Assembly: GCF_001667925.1 (NCBI RefSeq)
Contig: NZ_LZJR01000006.1
Span: forward strand, 1 to 64,000
Reading direction: 5' to 3'
Length of the DNA stretch: 64,000 nt
Source: Mycobacterium sp. E2479
GTDB taxonomy: Bacteria > Actinomycetota > Actinomycetes > Mycobacteriales > Mycobacteriaceae
Shown: in pieces, positions 8,306 through 16,833 of the stretch
How the letters are laid out: each line of letters starts with the position of its first letter
How positions within the stretch are numbered: the stretch's first letter is position 1
Notes under the pieces: model-generated
Database searches by the model: none
What the model saw: the letters and a program-made list of their open reading frames with translations, nothing else
What the model was told of the DNA's origin: nothing
Program-made: the position numbers and the translations under genes

Positions 8306-9571
8306 ATGAATGTCGATGACCTGATCCTGGTGAGCATTGACGACCACGTGGTCGAACCGCCAGACATGTTCGTGCGGCACGTGCCCACCAAGTACCGGGA
8401 CGAGGCACCCGTCGTCGTCACCGACGACAAGGGCGTCGACCAGTGGATGTACCAGGGCAGGCCACAGGGCGTGAGCGGACTCAACGCCGTGGTGTCTTGG
8501 CCGGCCGAGGAGTGGGGCCGCGATCCCGCCGGGTTCGCCGAGATGCGTCCCGGTGTCTACGACGTCCACGAACGCGTCCGGGACATGAACCGCAACGGCA
8601 TCCTCGCGTCGATGTGCTTCCCGACGTTCACCGGCTTTTCGGCCCGGCACCTCAACATGACGCGCGAAGACGTCACCCTGGTGATGGTGTCGGCCTACAA
8701 CGACTGGCACATCGACGAATGGGCCGGGTCCTACCCGGACCGCTTCATCCCGATCGCGATCCTGCCTACCTGGACTCCCGAGGGCATGTGCGCCGAGATC
8801 CGCCGCGTCGCCGCGAAGGGCTGCCGAGCCGTCACCATGCCGGAATTGCCCCACCTCGAAGGACTTCCGAGCTACCACGACGAGGACTACTGGGGTCCGG
8901 TATTCGGCACGCTGTCCGAGGAGAACGTGGTGATGTGCCTGCACATCGGCACTGGCTTCGGGGCGATCAGCATGGCGCCCAACGCGCCGATCGACAACCT
9001 GATCATTCTGGCCACCCAGGTTTCGGCAATCTGCGCGCAGGATCTGCTGTGGGGTCCCGCCATGCGCAACTACCCGGATCTGAAATTCGCCTTCTCCGAG
9101 GGCGGTATCGGCTGGATTCCGTTCTACCTGGATCGCAGCGACCGCCACTACACCAACCAGAAGTGGCTACGCCGTGACTTCGGCGACAAGTTGCCCAGTG
9201 ACGTCTTTCGCGAACACTCGCTGGCCTGCTACGTCACCGACAAGACATCGCTGAAGCTGCGTCACGAGATCGGCATCGACATCATCGCCTGGGAGTGCGA
9301 CTACCCGCACTCGGACTGCTTCTGGCCGGATGCGCCCGAGCAGGTGCTTCTCGAACTCAACGCCGCCGCGGCCGACGATTCCGACATCAACAAGATCACC
9401 TGGGGCAACGCCTGCCGGTTCTTTGGTTGGGACCCCTTCGCGCGGATCCCGCGCGAGCAGGCGAACGTCAAGACACTGCGCGCCAAGGGAAGTGATGTCG
9501 ACGTGTCGATCCGGTCACGGGCCGAGTGGGCGCGTCGCTACCAGGAAAAGCAAGCCGCCGTCGCGCGCTAG
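8306..9571 (+). CDS. Amidohydrolase-family metal-dependent hydrolase or decarboxylase
   Basis: This 421-residue TIM-barrel protein belongs to the amidohydrolase-2 group, which includes ACMSD-type decarboxylases. An N-terminal metal motif appears as SIDDHVVEP, a middle histidine as LHIGTG, and a late aspartate region as WECDYPHSDCFWPD. In mycobacteria, relatives accompany fatty-acid and aromatic degradation genes. Decarboxylation or C-C/C-N hydrolysis are both possible, and the sequence alone does not decide. It is the last gene of the ferredoxin operon and is followed by a pair of 26-bp repeats. Confidence 0.88.
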   Translation: MNVDDLILVSIDDHVVEPPDMFVRHVPTKYRDEAPVVVTDDKGVDQWMYQGRPQGVSGLNAVVSWPAEEWGRDPAGFAEMRPGVYDVHERVRDMNRNGILASMCFPTFTGFSARHLNMTREDVTLVMVSAYNDWHIDEWAGSYPDRFIPIAILPTWTPEGMCAEIRRVAAKGCRAVTMPELPHLEGLPSYHDEDYWGPVFGTLSEENVVMCLHIGTGFGAISMAPNAPIDNLIILATQVSAICAQDLLWGPAMRNYPDLKFAFSEGGIGWIPFYLDRSDRHYTNQKWLRRDFGDKLPSDVFREHSLACYVTDKTSLKLRHEIGIDIIAWECDYPHSDCFWPDAPEQVLLELNAAAADDSDINKITWGNACRFFGWDPFARIPREQANVKTLRAKGSDVDVSIRSRAEWARRYQEKQAAVAR

Positions 9572-9591
9572 CTCAAGCCGCTTAATCCCCA

Positions 9592-9647
9592 CGAACGTGC
9601 GGCTAGCTTCACGCTCGGGCCCGAACGTGCAACTGGCTTCACATTCG
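9592..9647. repeat. Two tandem copies of a 26-bp dispersed repeat
   Basis: Two related 26-bp units lie at 9592-9617 and 9622-9647. Each begins CGAACGTGC and contains GCTTCAC. The same unit occurs twice at 40156-40211. It lies between the convergent amidohydrolase and CoA-transferase genes. Confidence 0.7.
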
Positions 9648-9664
9648 AAGCCGGGCACAGGTGC

Positions 9665-10702
9665 CTACGGGTTCAGCTCCGGCGGTGGCCGGTACTCGGG
9701 CTCGTACCCCGAGATGTGGATCGGGCTTCCTACCAACCTAAATTCGCCAGCTGTCACAACAACTTCCGGCGTGGCCTCGAGCGCCTCGGCGAGGCTACGA
9801 ACGGCGGCGGCCGGAACTCCGAGCGGGCGCAGTCGCCGCTCCCACCCGACGGCGCTGTCGGTGGCCAGCATCGCCGTGACGACCGCCAGCACTTCGTCGC
9901 GGCGGGCGACCCGCTCGGCCATCGTTTCGAAACCCCCGATGCCCGCTTCGGCGGCGAATGACTTCCAGAAGCCGTCGTGCGTGATGAACAGCGCCAGATA
10001 TCCATCGGCGGTTGGAAACAGCTGAGCGGGAACGTAATAGGAATGTGCCCCGTAGGGGCGGCGCTCCGGCTCGACGCCATCGTTGAGATAGGCGGACGCA
10101 TGATAGTTCAGCTGGGACAGCATGACGTCGCGCAGCGACACATCCACCTGGCCGCCGGTTCCGGAGATGATCTTCGCCAACAGCCCCAACGCCGCGGTCA
10201 TTCCGGTGGAGTTGTCGGCCGAGGAATAGCCGGGCAGCGTCGGCGGCCCGTCGGGGTCGCCGGTCAGGGCGGCGGTGCCGACGCCCGCCTGTACCACGTA
10301 GTCGAAGGCCGGATCGTCGCCGCCATAGAGGCCGAAACCGGTGATCGCCACACAGACGATCTTCTCGTTGTGCCGGCGCAGCTCGTCGTAGGTCAGGCCC
10401 AGCCGGCGGATGGCCGATGGCTTCAGGTTCACCAGCAGGGCATGCGACTCGGCGACGAGTCCGCCCAATCGCTGCTGTCCCGCTTCGGAATTGAGGTCGA
10501 GCGTGATGCTGGATTTGTTGCGGTTGAGGCTGGCGAAGTAGGTGGCGCCGACGCTGCGGGAGATCTCACCGCCCGCCGGTTCGACCTTGGTGACCTCGGC
10601 ACCGAGATCGGCGAGCAGCATGGTCGCGTACGGACCCGCCAGCATGGTGCCGACCTCGAGGACGCGTATGCCGGCCAGCGGCCCGGAGTTTCTTGCCGTC
10701 AA
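9665..10702 (-). CDS. Family III CoA transferase (CaiB/BaiF)
   Basis: This 345-residue protein has the family N-terminus VLEVGTMLAGPYATMLLADL and the catalytic aspartate region SSADNSTGM. It moves CoA between acyl donors and acceptors and can also act as a racemase-type member. It is somewhat shorter than the usual 380-410 residues but looks complete. It overlaps the LLM oxidoreductase gene by 4 bp and is the last gene of the leftward operon mutase - B12 subunit - LLM - CoA transferase, so it may supply or recycle the CoA ester used by the mutase. Confidence 0.9.
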   Translation of the reverse strand: MTARNSGPLAGIRVLEVGTMLAGPYATMLLADLGAEVTKVEPAGGEISRSVGATYFASLNRNKSSITLDLNSEAGQQRLGGLVAESHALLVNLKPSAIRRLGLTYDELRRHNEKIVCVAITGFGLYGGDDPAFDYVVQAGVGTAALTGDPDGPPTLPGYSSADNSTGMTAALGLLAKIISGTGGQVDVSLRDVMLSQLNYHASAYLNDGVEPERRPYGAHSYYVPAQLFPTADGYLALFITHDGFWKSFAAEAGIGGFETMAERVARRDEVLAVVTAMLATDSAVGWERRLRPLGVPAAAVRSLAEALEATPEVVVTAGEFRLVGSPIHISGYEPEYRPPPELNP

Positions 10703-11655
10703 CGCAATTCCGCGGCGAGTGAGGCGATCATCTCTCGGGTCCGCCGCTTGGAAGCGACCAGCTCATCGCGGTTGTCTCCGATGGGCAGCAGCCGCACCGA
10801 CAGATCGGTCACACCGGCGTCGGCGAAGCGGCGCATCCGGGAAAGGATCGCCTCCTCGTCACCGGCCGCACACAGATCACCGACATCTCGGGCGTCGCCG
10901 CGGTCGAGCAGACGCTGATAGTTGGGCGACACCTCGGCCTCGCCCAGGATGCGGTTGGCTCGCTCCTTGGCTTCCCCGACTTGCCCGGGCGCACAAAGGC
11001 ATACCGGGATCCCCGCGACTATCCGCGGCGAGGGACGTCCGGCGTCCGCCGCGGCCTTGGTGATCTTCGGCGCGATGTGATCGCCGATCGCGCGTTCGTC
11101 GGCCATCCACAGCACGGTGCCGTCGGCGAGCTCACCGGCAATCTGCAACATCACCGGTCCTAAAGCGGCGACGAGCACCGGCATCGGGGTATCGGCCCCG
11201 ATCGCCAACGGATTGTGCACCCTGAACGAATCGTTCTCGACATCAACCGATCCCGGCCCGGCGACGGCGGCGTTGAGCACTTCCAGGTAGTCGCGGGTGT
11301 AGGCGGCCGGCTTGTCGTACGGCAGGCCGAGCATGTCTCGAACGATCCAGTGGTGTGACGGCCCAACGCCGAGCGCCAACCGTCCCCCGGCCACCGCATG
11401 CGTCGAGAGCGCTTGGCGGGCAAGAGCAATCGGATGTTGGGCCTGCAGCGGCACCACGGCGGTACCCAGTTCGATACGCGAACTGTGGGCGGCCATCAGC
11501 GTCACCATGGTCAGGCAGTCGAAGTCGTTGGGCACCTGCGGCATCCACGCGGTGTCCAGGCCAGCGGATTCGGCCCATTCGATGTCGGAGGCCAGTTTGT
11601 CCACCTTGCGGGCCATGTCGCCCCGCTCGGCACCGATCATCACTCCGACGCGCAT
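10699..11655 (-). CDS. LLM-class F420-dependent oxidoreductase
   Basis: This 318-residue luciferase-like monooxygenase-fold protein has the typical segments ELGTAVVPLQAQHPIALARQ, RLALGVGPSHHW and GPVMLQIAGELADG. Mycobacterial members usually use F420H2 rather than FMN, so F420-dependent oxidoreduction is the likely chemistry, with unknown substrate. The ORF overlaps the B12-binding subunit by 16 bp and the CoA transferase by 4 bp, which fits one polycistronic message. Confidence 0.88.
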   Translation of the reverse strand: MRVGVMIGAERGDMARKVDKLASDIEWAESAGLDTAWMPQVPNDFDCLTMVTLMAAHSSRIELGTAVVPLQAQHPIALARQALSTHAVAGGRLALGVGPSHHWIVRDMLGLPYDKPAAYTRDYLEVLNAAVAGPGSVDVENDSFRVHNPLAIGADTPMPVLVAALGPVMLQIAGELADGTVLWMADERAIGDHIAPKITKAAADAGRPSPRIVAGIPVCLCAPGQVGEAKERANRILGEAEVSPNYQRLLDRGDARDVGDLCAAGDEEAILSRMRRFADAGVTDLSVRLLPIGDNRDELVASKRRTREMIASLAAELR

Positions 11656-12080
11656 GGTTCCTCCGTGACGGGTTCCTTCGATTCGGTTTCCACCGTGCCT
11701 GTCAGTGCGCGGAGGTCGCGCACGAGGTCGTCCAGCGGTGTTCCGGTGGGGAATACCGCGGCGGCGCCGGCGGAGAGCAGCTTGGGGACGTCGGCCTGCG
11801 GGATGGTGCCCCCGACGACGACGGCGATGTCGGAGGCATCGGCGGCGCGCAGCGCCTCCACGGTGCGCGCGGTGAGCGCCAGGTGCGCACCCGACAAAAT
11901 GCTCAACCCCACCACGGCCACGTCTTCCTGAACCGCGATCGAGGCGATGTCCTCGATGCGCTGGCGGATCCCGGTGTAGATGACCTCGAACCCGGCGTCA
12001 CGCAGGGTGCGTGCAACGATCTTGGCGCCGCGGTCATGCCCATCCAAACCGGGTTTGGCAACGAGAACGCGCACGGCCAT
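11640..12080 (-). CDS. Cobalamin-binding small subunit of acyl-CoA mutase
   Basis: This 146-residue stand-alone B12 domain carries the lower-ligand motif DxHxxG in LDGHDRG, the LSILSG segment and VVGGTIP. These hold the dimethylbenzimidazole tail and the base-off, His-on cobalamin. It corresponds to the C-terminal domain of methylmalonyl-CoA mutase or the small subunit of isobutyryl-CoA mutase. Its ATG directly abuts the stop of the large subunit with no spacer, so the two are translationally coupled and surely form one enzyme. Confidence 0.93.
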   Translation of the reverse strand: MAVRVLVAKPGLDGHDRGAKIVARTLRDAGFEVIYTGIRQRIEDIASIAVQEDVAVVGLSILSGAHLALTARTVEALRAADASDIAVVVGGTIPQADVPKLLSAGAAAVFPTGTPLDDLVRDLRALTGTVETESKEPVTEEPCASE

Positions 12081-13658
12081 CTAGAACACCACCGGTTGCT
12101 GGAATTCGCCCCACACTGCTTTGAGGGCAGAGACCATCTCCCCGACCGTGCAGTACGCGTTGGCGCAGTCGATCAGCTTGTGCATCAGATTGTCGTTTCC
12201 TTCGGCGGCGCTCGACAGCGCCGCAAGGGTGGCTTTTACTGCGGTCGAATCCCTTTCAGCCTTGACCTTGGACAGCCGCTTGAGCTGTAGATCGCGTCCT
12301 TCGGCGTCGAGTTCATAGGTGACGACGTCGTGTGCCGGTTCCTCCGTCACGAACCGGTTGACCCCGACGACGGGGCGAGTGCCGGCTTCGATGTCTTGAT
12401 GCATCTTGAAGGCCTCGTCGGCGATCAGGCCCTGCAGGTAACCATCTTCGATGGCCTGGACCATTCCGCCGTGGCGCTCGAGGTCGGACATGATCTCGAT
12501 GATGCGCTCCTCGGTCGCATCGGTCAGCGCCTCCACGAAATACGAGCCGCCCAGCGGGTCGGCGACGCTGGCCACACCGGTTTCGTGCGCCAGGATCTGC
12601 TGAGTGCGCAGCGCCAATGTCGTGGTTTGCTCGGTGGGCAGGGCGAAGGGCTCGTCCCACGCAGCGGTGAACATCGACTGAACGCCGCCCAAAACCGCGG
12701 CCATCGCCTCGTAGGCCACCCGCACGATGTTGTTGTGGGCCTGCGGGGCATACAGCGACGCGCCACCGCAGACGCAGCCGAAGCGGAACATCGACGCCTT
12801 CGCGGTCGTCGCCCCGTAGCGCTCCTGCACGATGGTCGCCCAACGTCGGCGCCCCGCACGGTATTTGGCGATCTCCTCGAAGAAGTCCCCGTGGGTGTAG
12901 AAGAAGAACGAGATCTGCGGCGCGAATTCGTCGATCGTCATGCGGCCGCGCTCGACCACGGTGTCGCAATAGGTCACCCCGTCGGCCAGGGTGAACGCCA
13001 TCTCCTGCACCGCGTTGGCGCCCGCATCGCGGAAGTGCGCCCCGGCCACCGAGATCGCGTTGAACCGGGGAACTTCGGCCGCGCAGAATTCGATGGTGTC
13101 GGCGATCAGTCGCAGCGACGGCTCCGGCGGCCAGATCCACGTCCCGCGCGAGGCGTACTCCTTGAGGATGTCGTTCTGAATGGTCCCGGTGAGCTTTTGC
13201 CGCGGGATGCCCTTTTTCTCCGCCGTGGCGACGTAGAACGCCAGCAGGATCGCCGCCGTTCCGTTGATCGTCATGCTCGTGCTGAGCTTGTCCAACGGGA
13301 TGCCGTCGAACAAGATCTCAAAGTCAACCAGGGTATCCACCGCGACCCCGACCCGGCCGACCTCCTCGCCGAACTCGGGATCGTCGGAGTCGTATCCGCA
13401 CTGGGTGGGCAGGTCGAGCGCCACCGACAACCCCGTCCCGCCCTGATCCAGCAAGTAGCGGTAGCGGCGGTTAGATTCCTCGGCGGTGCCGAATCCCGAG
13501 TACTGCCGGAAGGTCCAGAGCTTGCCGCGGTAGCCGGACGCGAAATTACCCCGGGTGAAGGGGAACTCCCCCGGTTGCGGGGGCTGCGCGTTTACATCCG
13601 CCGGCCCGTAGACGGGTTGCAGCGGGATGCCAGACGGAGTGTGGGCCGTATTATCCAT
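12081..13658 (-). CDS. B12-dependent acyl-CoA mutase, large subunit
   Basis: This 525-residue TIM-barrel subunit of the methylmalonyl-CoA mutase family lacks a B12 domain, which is the separate downstream gene. Substrate-determining residues align by exact spacing with P. shermanii methylmalonyl-CoA mutase: Tyr53 in RQYSGF matches Tyr89, Arg171 in EYASRGTW matches Arg207, and His208 matches His244. Isobutyryl-CoA mutase has Phe and Gln at the first two positions, so a carboxylated acyl-CoA substrate is suggested, while the split architecture and the LPTQ-x-GYDSD loop look like isobutyryl-CoA mutase. I chose the ATG at 13658 (MDNTAHTPSG); the frame continues 26 codons upstream without family similarity. 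Confidence 0.92.
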   Translation of the reverse strand: MDNTAHTPSGIPLQPVYGPADVNAQPPQPGEFPFTRGNFASGYRGKLWTFRQYSGFGTAEESNRRYRYLLDQGGTGLSVALDLPTQCGYDSDDPEFGEEVGRVGVAVDTLVDFEILFDGIPLDKLSTSMTINGTAAILLAFYVATAEKKGIPRQKLTGTIQNDILKEYASRGTWIWPPEPSLRLIADTIEFCAAEVPRFNAISVAGAHFRDAGANAVQEMAFTLADGVTYCDTVVERGRMTIDEFAPQISFFFYTHGDFFEEIAKYRAGRRRWATIVQERYGATTAKASMFRFGCVCGGASLYAPQAHNNIVRVAYEAMAAVLGGVQSMFTAAWDEPFALPTEQTTTLALRTQQILAHETGVASVADPLGGSYFVEALTDATEERIIEIMSDLERHGGMVQAIEDGYLQGLIADEAFKMHQDIEAGTRPVVGVNRFVTEEPAHDVVTYELDAEGRDLQLKRLSKVKAERDSTAVKATLAALSSAAEGNDNLMHKLIDCANAYCTVGEMVSALKAVWGEFQQPVVF

Positions 13659-13728
13659 CGGTGAATAACGTACTTGCAAAAAAAGAGAATGCCAATACCA
13701 CATGTTTGACCAGGTAAAAGGAGGCTCC

Positions 13729-14118
13729 ATGCCCACCGGTTCCTCGTCTTTCGCACCGTCGTCGTCTCCGGTGGCAGCCGCGGAATCGGCCTCGCGCTCG
13801 GAATCGGTGCGGCCCGGCGGGGCGCCAACGTGGTGTTGCTAGCCAAGACCGCCACCCCCACCCGCGTCTGCCCGGGACGGTGCACACCGCCACCGCCGAA
13901 ATCGAGGCCGCCGGCGGCAAGGCGCTCGCGGTCGTCGGTGACGTCCACCGCGAAGAGGACGTAGCGGGCAGTCGACGCGGCGGTGCAGCGGTTCGGCGGA
14001 GTCGACGTCTGCGTCAACAACGCCAGCGCCATCGCGGTGGAACCGACCGCGACGTTGTCGGCCAGGAAGTACGACCCGATGCAGGAGATCAACCGATCGC
14101 GGACCTGTTCCTCGACTG
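13729..14118 (+). pseudogene. Short-chain dehydrogenase remnant, frameshifted and truncated
   Basis: A strong AAAAGGAGG ribosome site precedes an ATG at 13729, but the dehydrogenase sequence is spread over three frames. The cofactor motif VVVSGGSRGIGLALGIG appears from about 13766 in one frame, PGTVHTATAEIEAAGGKALA from about 13873 in a second, and RFGGVDVCVNNASAIAVEP from about 13985 in a third. Similarity stops at about 14118, against the next gene, so the catalytic Tyr-x3-Lys half is missing. The fragments resemble HSDL2-type SDRs of mycobacterial lipid catabolism. At least three frameshifts plus loss of the C-terminal half make it non-functional. Confidence 0.8.
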
Positions 14119-14122
14119 AAGG

Positions 14123-14935
14123 TCATGCGCGACAGATGATTTCGCCGTGCGGGATGGCAATCCAGCCGTCCGGGGACGCGGCCCATTCACGCCACGCGGC
14201 AGAAATCTCCTCGAGCTGCGCGGTGGTCGCCAGGTCGAGGCTCACCAGGTCACGCGCCACGGTCGAGTGCAGAATTCGGTCGGCCCACATTCCGCCCCAC
14301 CAGTCGCGTGTCGCGGGCGTGGCATAACACCACAGGCTGCCTGTGGGCGTGATGTCGCCGAACCCCGCCTGCCGTGCCCACGCCAGCAGTCGCCGGCCCG
14401 CATCCGGTTCGCCGCGGTTGGCGCGCGCGACTAGACGGTAAAGGTCTCGCCACAGGTCGAGCGGCGGTAACTCGGGGTACCAGATGAACCCGGAGTAGTC
14501 GGCGTCGCGGACGGCCACGAGGCCGCCCGGCGCGCACACCCGCCGCATCTCGCGCAGGGCAGCAACCGGATCGGCGACATGCTGTAACACCTGATGGGCG
14601 TGGACGACATCGAAGGCGCCGTCGGGATAGTCGAGATTCTGCACGTCCGCCGTCGCCAACGACACGTTGGATAGGTTCCGTCGCCCCACTTCGCCGCGGG
14701 CGACACTGAGTACGTCGGTGGCCTGGTCGATGGCGGTGACGGATCCGGGTGCGACCCGCGCGGCCAAGTCGGCGGTGATGGTGCCGGGTCCGCACCCTAC
14801 GTCCAGCACGGACAACCCCGGTTTCAGGTGCGGTAACAGGTACGCGGCGGAGTCCTGGGCGGTGCGTCGCTGGTGCGACCGCAACACCGACTCGTGGTGG
14901 CCGTGCGTATAGGTCGCTCGATAGTGGTCGTTCAC
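14123..14935 (-). CDS. Class I SAM-dependent methyltransferase
   Basis: This protein of about 270 residues has the SAM-binding motif I VLDVGCGPGTIT, motif post-I SVTAIDQA and the VVHAHQVLQHV segment, all usual for UbiE/Methyltransf_11-type enzymes. The substrate cannot be read from the sequence. I chose the GTG at 14935 (VNDHYRATYTHGHHES), where family similarity begins; the frame is open 17 codons upstream. It converges on the truncated dehydrogenase, whose missing half would have lain here. Confidence 0.85.
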   Translation of the reverse strand: MNDHYRATYTHGHHESVLRSHQRRTAQDSAAYLLPHLKPGLSVLDVGCGPGTITADLAARVAPGSVTAIDQATDVLSVARGEVGRRNLSNVSLATADVQNLDYPDGAFDVVHAHQVLQHVADPVAALREMRRVCAPGGLVAVRDADYSGFIWYPELPPLDLWRDLYRLVARANRGEPDAGRRLLAWARQAGFGDITPTGSLWCYATPATRDWWGGMWADRILHSTVARDLVSLDLATTAQLEEISAAWREWAASPDGWIAIPHGEIICRA

Positions 14936-15019
14936 TGTGGCCCCTTGGTCGCCGGTTCTGGATCGCAGCTTACGCGAGGTGCCCACTTTGTGATATGACC
15001 GTCTCGTATTTTGAGACGC

Positions 15020-15718
15020 CTAGTCGACGGGTACGTTGAGGATCGGTTGGTTGGCACCGGCTCCCGGGCCATCGAAATGCCACCACTCGCCCGAATACAC
15101 CTTCAACCCGCCATAGGTCATGGCCGACCGCAGCGCCGTCCGGTTCGTCACGGCGTCAGCGCTGAGGCCCTGGGTGTTGAAAGCGGTTGCCCGAGGCGTG
15201 AAGTCGTCGAAGTCGGTACCCATGTCGGCAAGGCAAAGTCCGCTCGCGTATAGCCCGGACGCGCACGGCTGCTGCGTCGTCGTGAACGTCACGTCAACGG
15301 AACGCCCCGACTCGTGGCTGTGCGCATACGGCCCCGGGCGTGCCACCCAGGCGGGGTCGGGGACCAGATTGAACATCTTGACCTGAACGTCGTGCGGGCG
15401 ATAGCAGTCCCAGAAGACCAGGAGGTGTCCCTGCGGACGCAACGCGCCGGCCGCAGCGGCGAGACCGGGCGCCATCGATTGGTGCACAAGGCATCTGGCG
15501 TCGGACGGATACAGCTGCGTGTGAGTGAAATTGTTCGTCGTCGCGTAGCGCAGATCCAGTATCGCGTCGGGGATGACAGTGCGGACGTCGACGAAGCCTG
15601 CCGCGCGTGCAGCGTCACTGACCGGCGGCACGTCGGGGCTGGCTTGCGCGGTGGATGCGCAGCCCACCGGGGCGAGCCACACAGCCATGGTCAATCGCAG
15701 CACCCACGCGAGACGCAT
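15020..15718 (-). CDS. Secreted M15 D-Ala-D-Ala dipeptidase (VanX-like)
   Basis: This protein of about 232 residues has a hydrophobic signal segment (LAWVLRLTMAVWLAPVG) followed by a zinc dipeptidase domain. The zinc ligands are visible as SHESGRSVD (H-x6-D) and EWWHFD. VanX/DdpX-type enzymes cleave D-Ala-D-Ala dipeptide, and secreted mycobacterial members probably act on peptidoglycan fragments. A cysteine follows the signal segment (PVGC), but the lipobox is poor, so a lipoprotein is uncertain. The start is set at ATG 15718, immediately before the signal peptide. Confidence 0.87.
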   Translation of the reverse strand: MRLAWVLRLTMAVWLAPVGCASTAQASPDVPPVSDAARAAGFVDVRTVIPDAILDLRYATTNNFTHTQLYPSDARCLVHQSMAPGLAAAAGALRPQGHLLVFWDCYRPHDVQVKMFNLVPDPAWVARPGPYAHSHESGRSVDVTFTTTQQPCASGLYASGLCLADMGTDFDDFTPRATAFNTQGLSADAVTNRTALRSAMTYGGLKVYSGEWWHFDGPGAGANQPILNVPVD

Positions 15719-15847
15719 GCGGTCATTATCCCGTTCCGTCGGTCCGAATCGGGTTAGGTGCCAGCGGCAAGGTGGGTTCCAGAGAGCCAAAAACCAGTGG
15801 GCTGGTCCGAAGAACCGAACCAGCCCACCGTGACGTATGTCGATTTC

Positions 15848-16051
15848 CTAGACGGTACTGACTCCTACTGCCTGGGGTCCCTTGGCGCCTTGCTCAACAT
15901 CGAACTGGACACGCTGATTTTCATCCAGCGAGCGATAGCCGTTTCCCTGGATCTCGGAGTAGTGGACGAAGAGGTCCTTCGTGCCGTCGTCAGGGGTGAT
16001 GAAGCCGAAGCCCTTTTCACCGTTGAACCATTTCACAGTTCCCTGTGCCAT
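15848..16051 (-). CDS. cspA: Cold-shock protein (CspA family)
   Basis: This 67-residue protein is a single cold-shock OB domain with the RNA-binding motifs [15 protein letters not shown] (RNP1) and LFVHYSEI (RNP2). It binds single-stranded nucleic acid and melts mRNA structure in the cytoplasm. The length and the [10 protein letters not shown] start match mycobacterial CspA rather than the longer CspB. I see no thermosensor structure in the short leader. It stands alone, divergent from the 16.4-kb region. Confidence 0.93.
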   Translation of the reverse strand: MAQGTVKWFNGEKGFGFITPDDGTKDLFVHYSEIQGNGYRSLDENQRVQFDVEQGAKGPQAVGVSTV

Positions 16052-16437
16052 TTACTTACTTCTCTCATTCAATGCGGATGTACCAAACACATCCATGCCG
16101 GCTCAGGGTAGCACGAGGCCGAACATATTTTGAAAACAGTTGCCCGGCTTGCTAATTCACTTGGCAGCGAATCTGCACACGTGGCCACGGCTGCAACCGG
16201 CGGAACCGGTGCGCCCAGCCTGTGCCGGGGCGGCCGTCTCGGATGCAAAAAGCGCGCTAAGGCAGCATCTCACCTGAGTACGGCAGGCACGGCGTTGGCT
16301 GCATGTAGGGTGGAGAGCAGCCGCGCTCTAGCGGTCCCCGCGAATCGCGAACGAAACACCAATGAGCCAGCCGTGCGACTCTCGTCCGCAGCCAACAACG
16401 CACATCGGCCGACTCTTCATTTCGGAAGGACTACCCG
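16052..16437. other. Intergenic leader region
   Basis: These 386 bases carry the csp promoter on the minus strand. A possible plus-strand promoter for the small gene at 16438 is TTGGCT, a short spacer and the -10-like TAGGGT near 16308, which would leave a leader of about 120 bases. I find no convincing coding frame here. Confidence 0.35.
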
Positions 16438-16584
16438 ATGGACCAATCGAACCTGTTTTCCCATCCCGAGGCACCGAAGTATCTCGCTTCGGGCGAAACC
16501 TCTGCGAAGCCGGTTGAGCACCCGGCGTTCTCCGATCGGCCCGACACCGGGGCCGTCGGTTCTACCAATCAACGTCGCCGATAG
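16438..16584 (+). CDS. Small hypothetical protein, 48 residues
   Basis: An ATG at 16438 follows GGAAGG with 8-bp spacing and opens a 48-codon frame beginning MDQSNLFSHPEAPKYLASGE. The product is hydrophilic, rich in Ser, Pro, Glu and Arg, and has no membrane segment or known motif. I do not recognise the family. The strong ribosome site and the natural composition favour a real small gene, but without comparison it could be chance. Confidence 0.45.
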   Translation: MDQSNLFSHPEAPKYLASGETSAKPVEHPAFSDRPDTGAVGSTNQRRR

Positions 16585-16599
16585 GCATTGACGTGGACG

Positions 16600-16833
16600 T
16601 CAAGAAGCTTTGGCGTACCTGCGGACCAATTCGCCTTCTCCGAACGTACTGGTTCGCTGCTGACCGTTATCGTCTCGACTGAAAAATGTCCACTGCCCCG
16701 GACCGCTCTGCGGACCACTGATCATCTTGACCGTCAGACGCAGTTCTGTGGGATGCCGCGTGCCGATGATGTCACCGACCCGGATCTGCGATGGGTGGGT
16801 CTCGATCGCGTCGCACCAGTTCATTATTGCCAT
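16600..16833 (-). CDS. Small conserved-looking hypothetical protein, 77 residues
   Basis: This 77-residue protein begins MAIMNWCDAIETHPSQIRVG and has an alternating strand pattern (VGDIIGTRHPTELRLTVKMI, QWTFFSRDD) suggestive of a small beta barrel. GAGGAC lies about 7 bp before the ATG, and a TAGGGT -10-like element lies further upstream. No catalytic motif is seen. It converges on the 48-residue gene with a 15-bp gap. Composition and codon use fit a real mycobacterial small protein of unknown function. Confidence 0.65.
   Translation of the reverse strand: MAIMNWCDAIETHPSQIRVGDIIGTRHPTELRLTVKMISGPQSGPGQWTFFSRDDNGQQRTSTFGEGELVRRYAKAS

Noticed and set aside
7949..9148. A 399-codon minus-strand frame opposite the amidohydrolase
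   Set aside because: It is antisense to a gene with clear metal motifs and has no family similarity of its own.
13659..13728. Possible cobalamin riboswitch or third GAGAAT operator before the mutase
   Set aside because: The gap is only about 70 bp, lacks a B12-box-like segment, and GAGAAT near 13685 has no matching second half-site.
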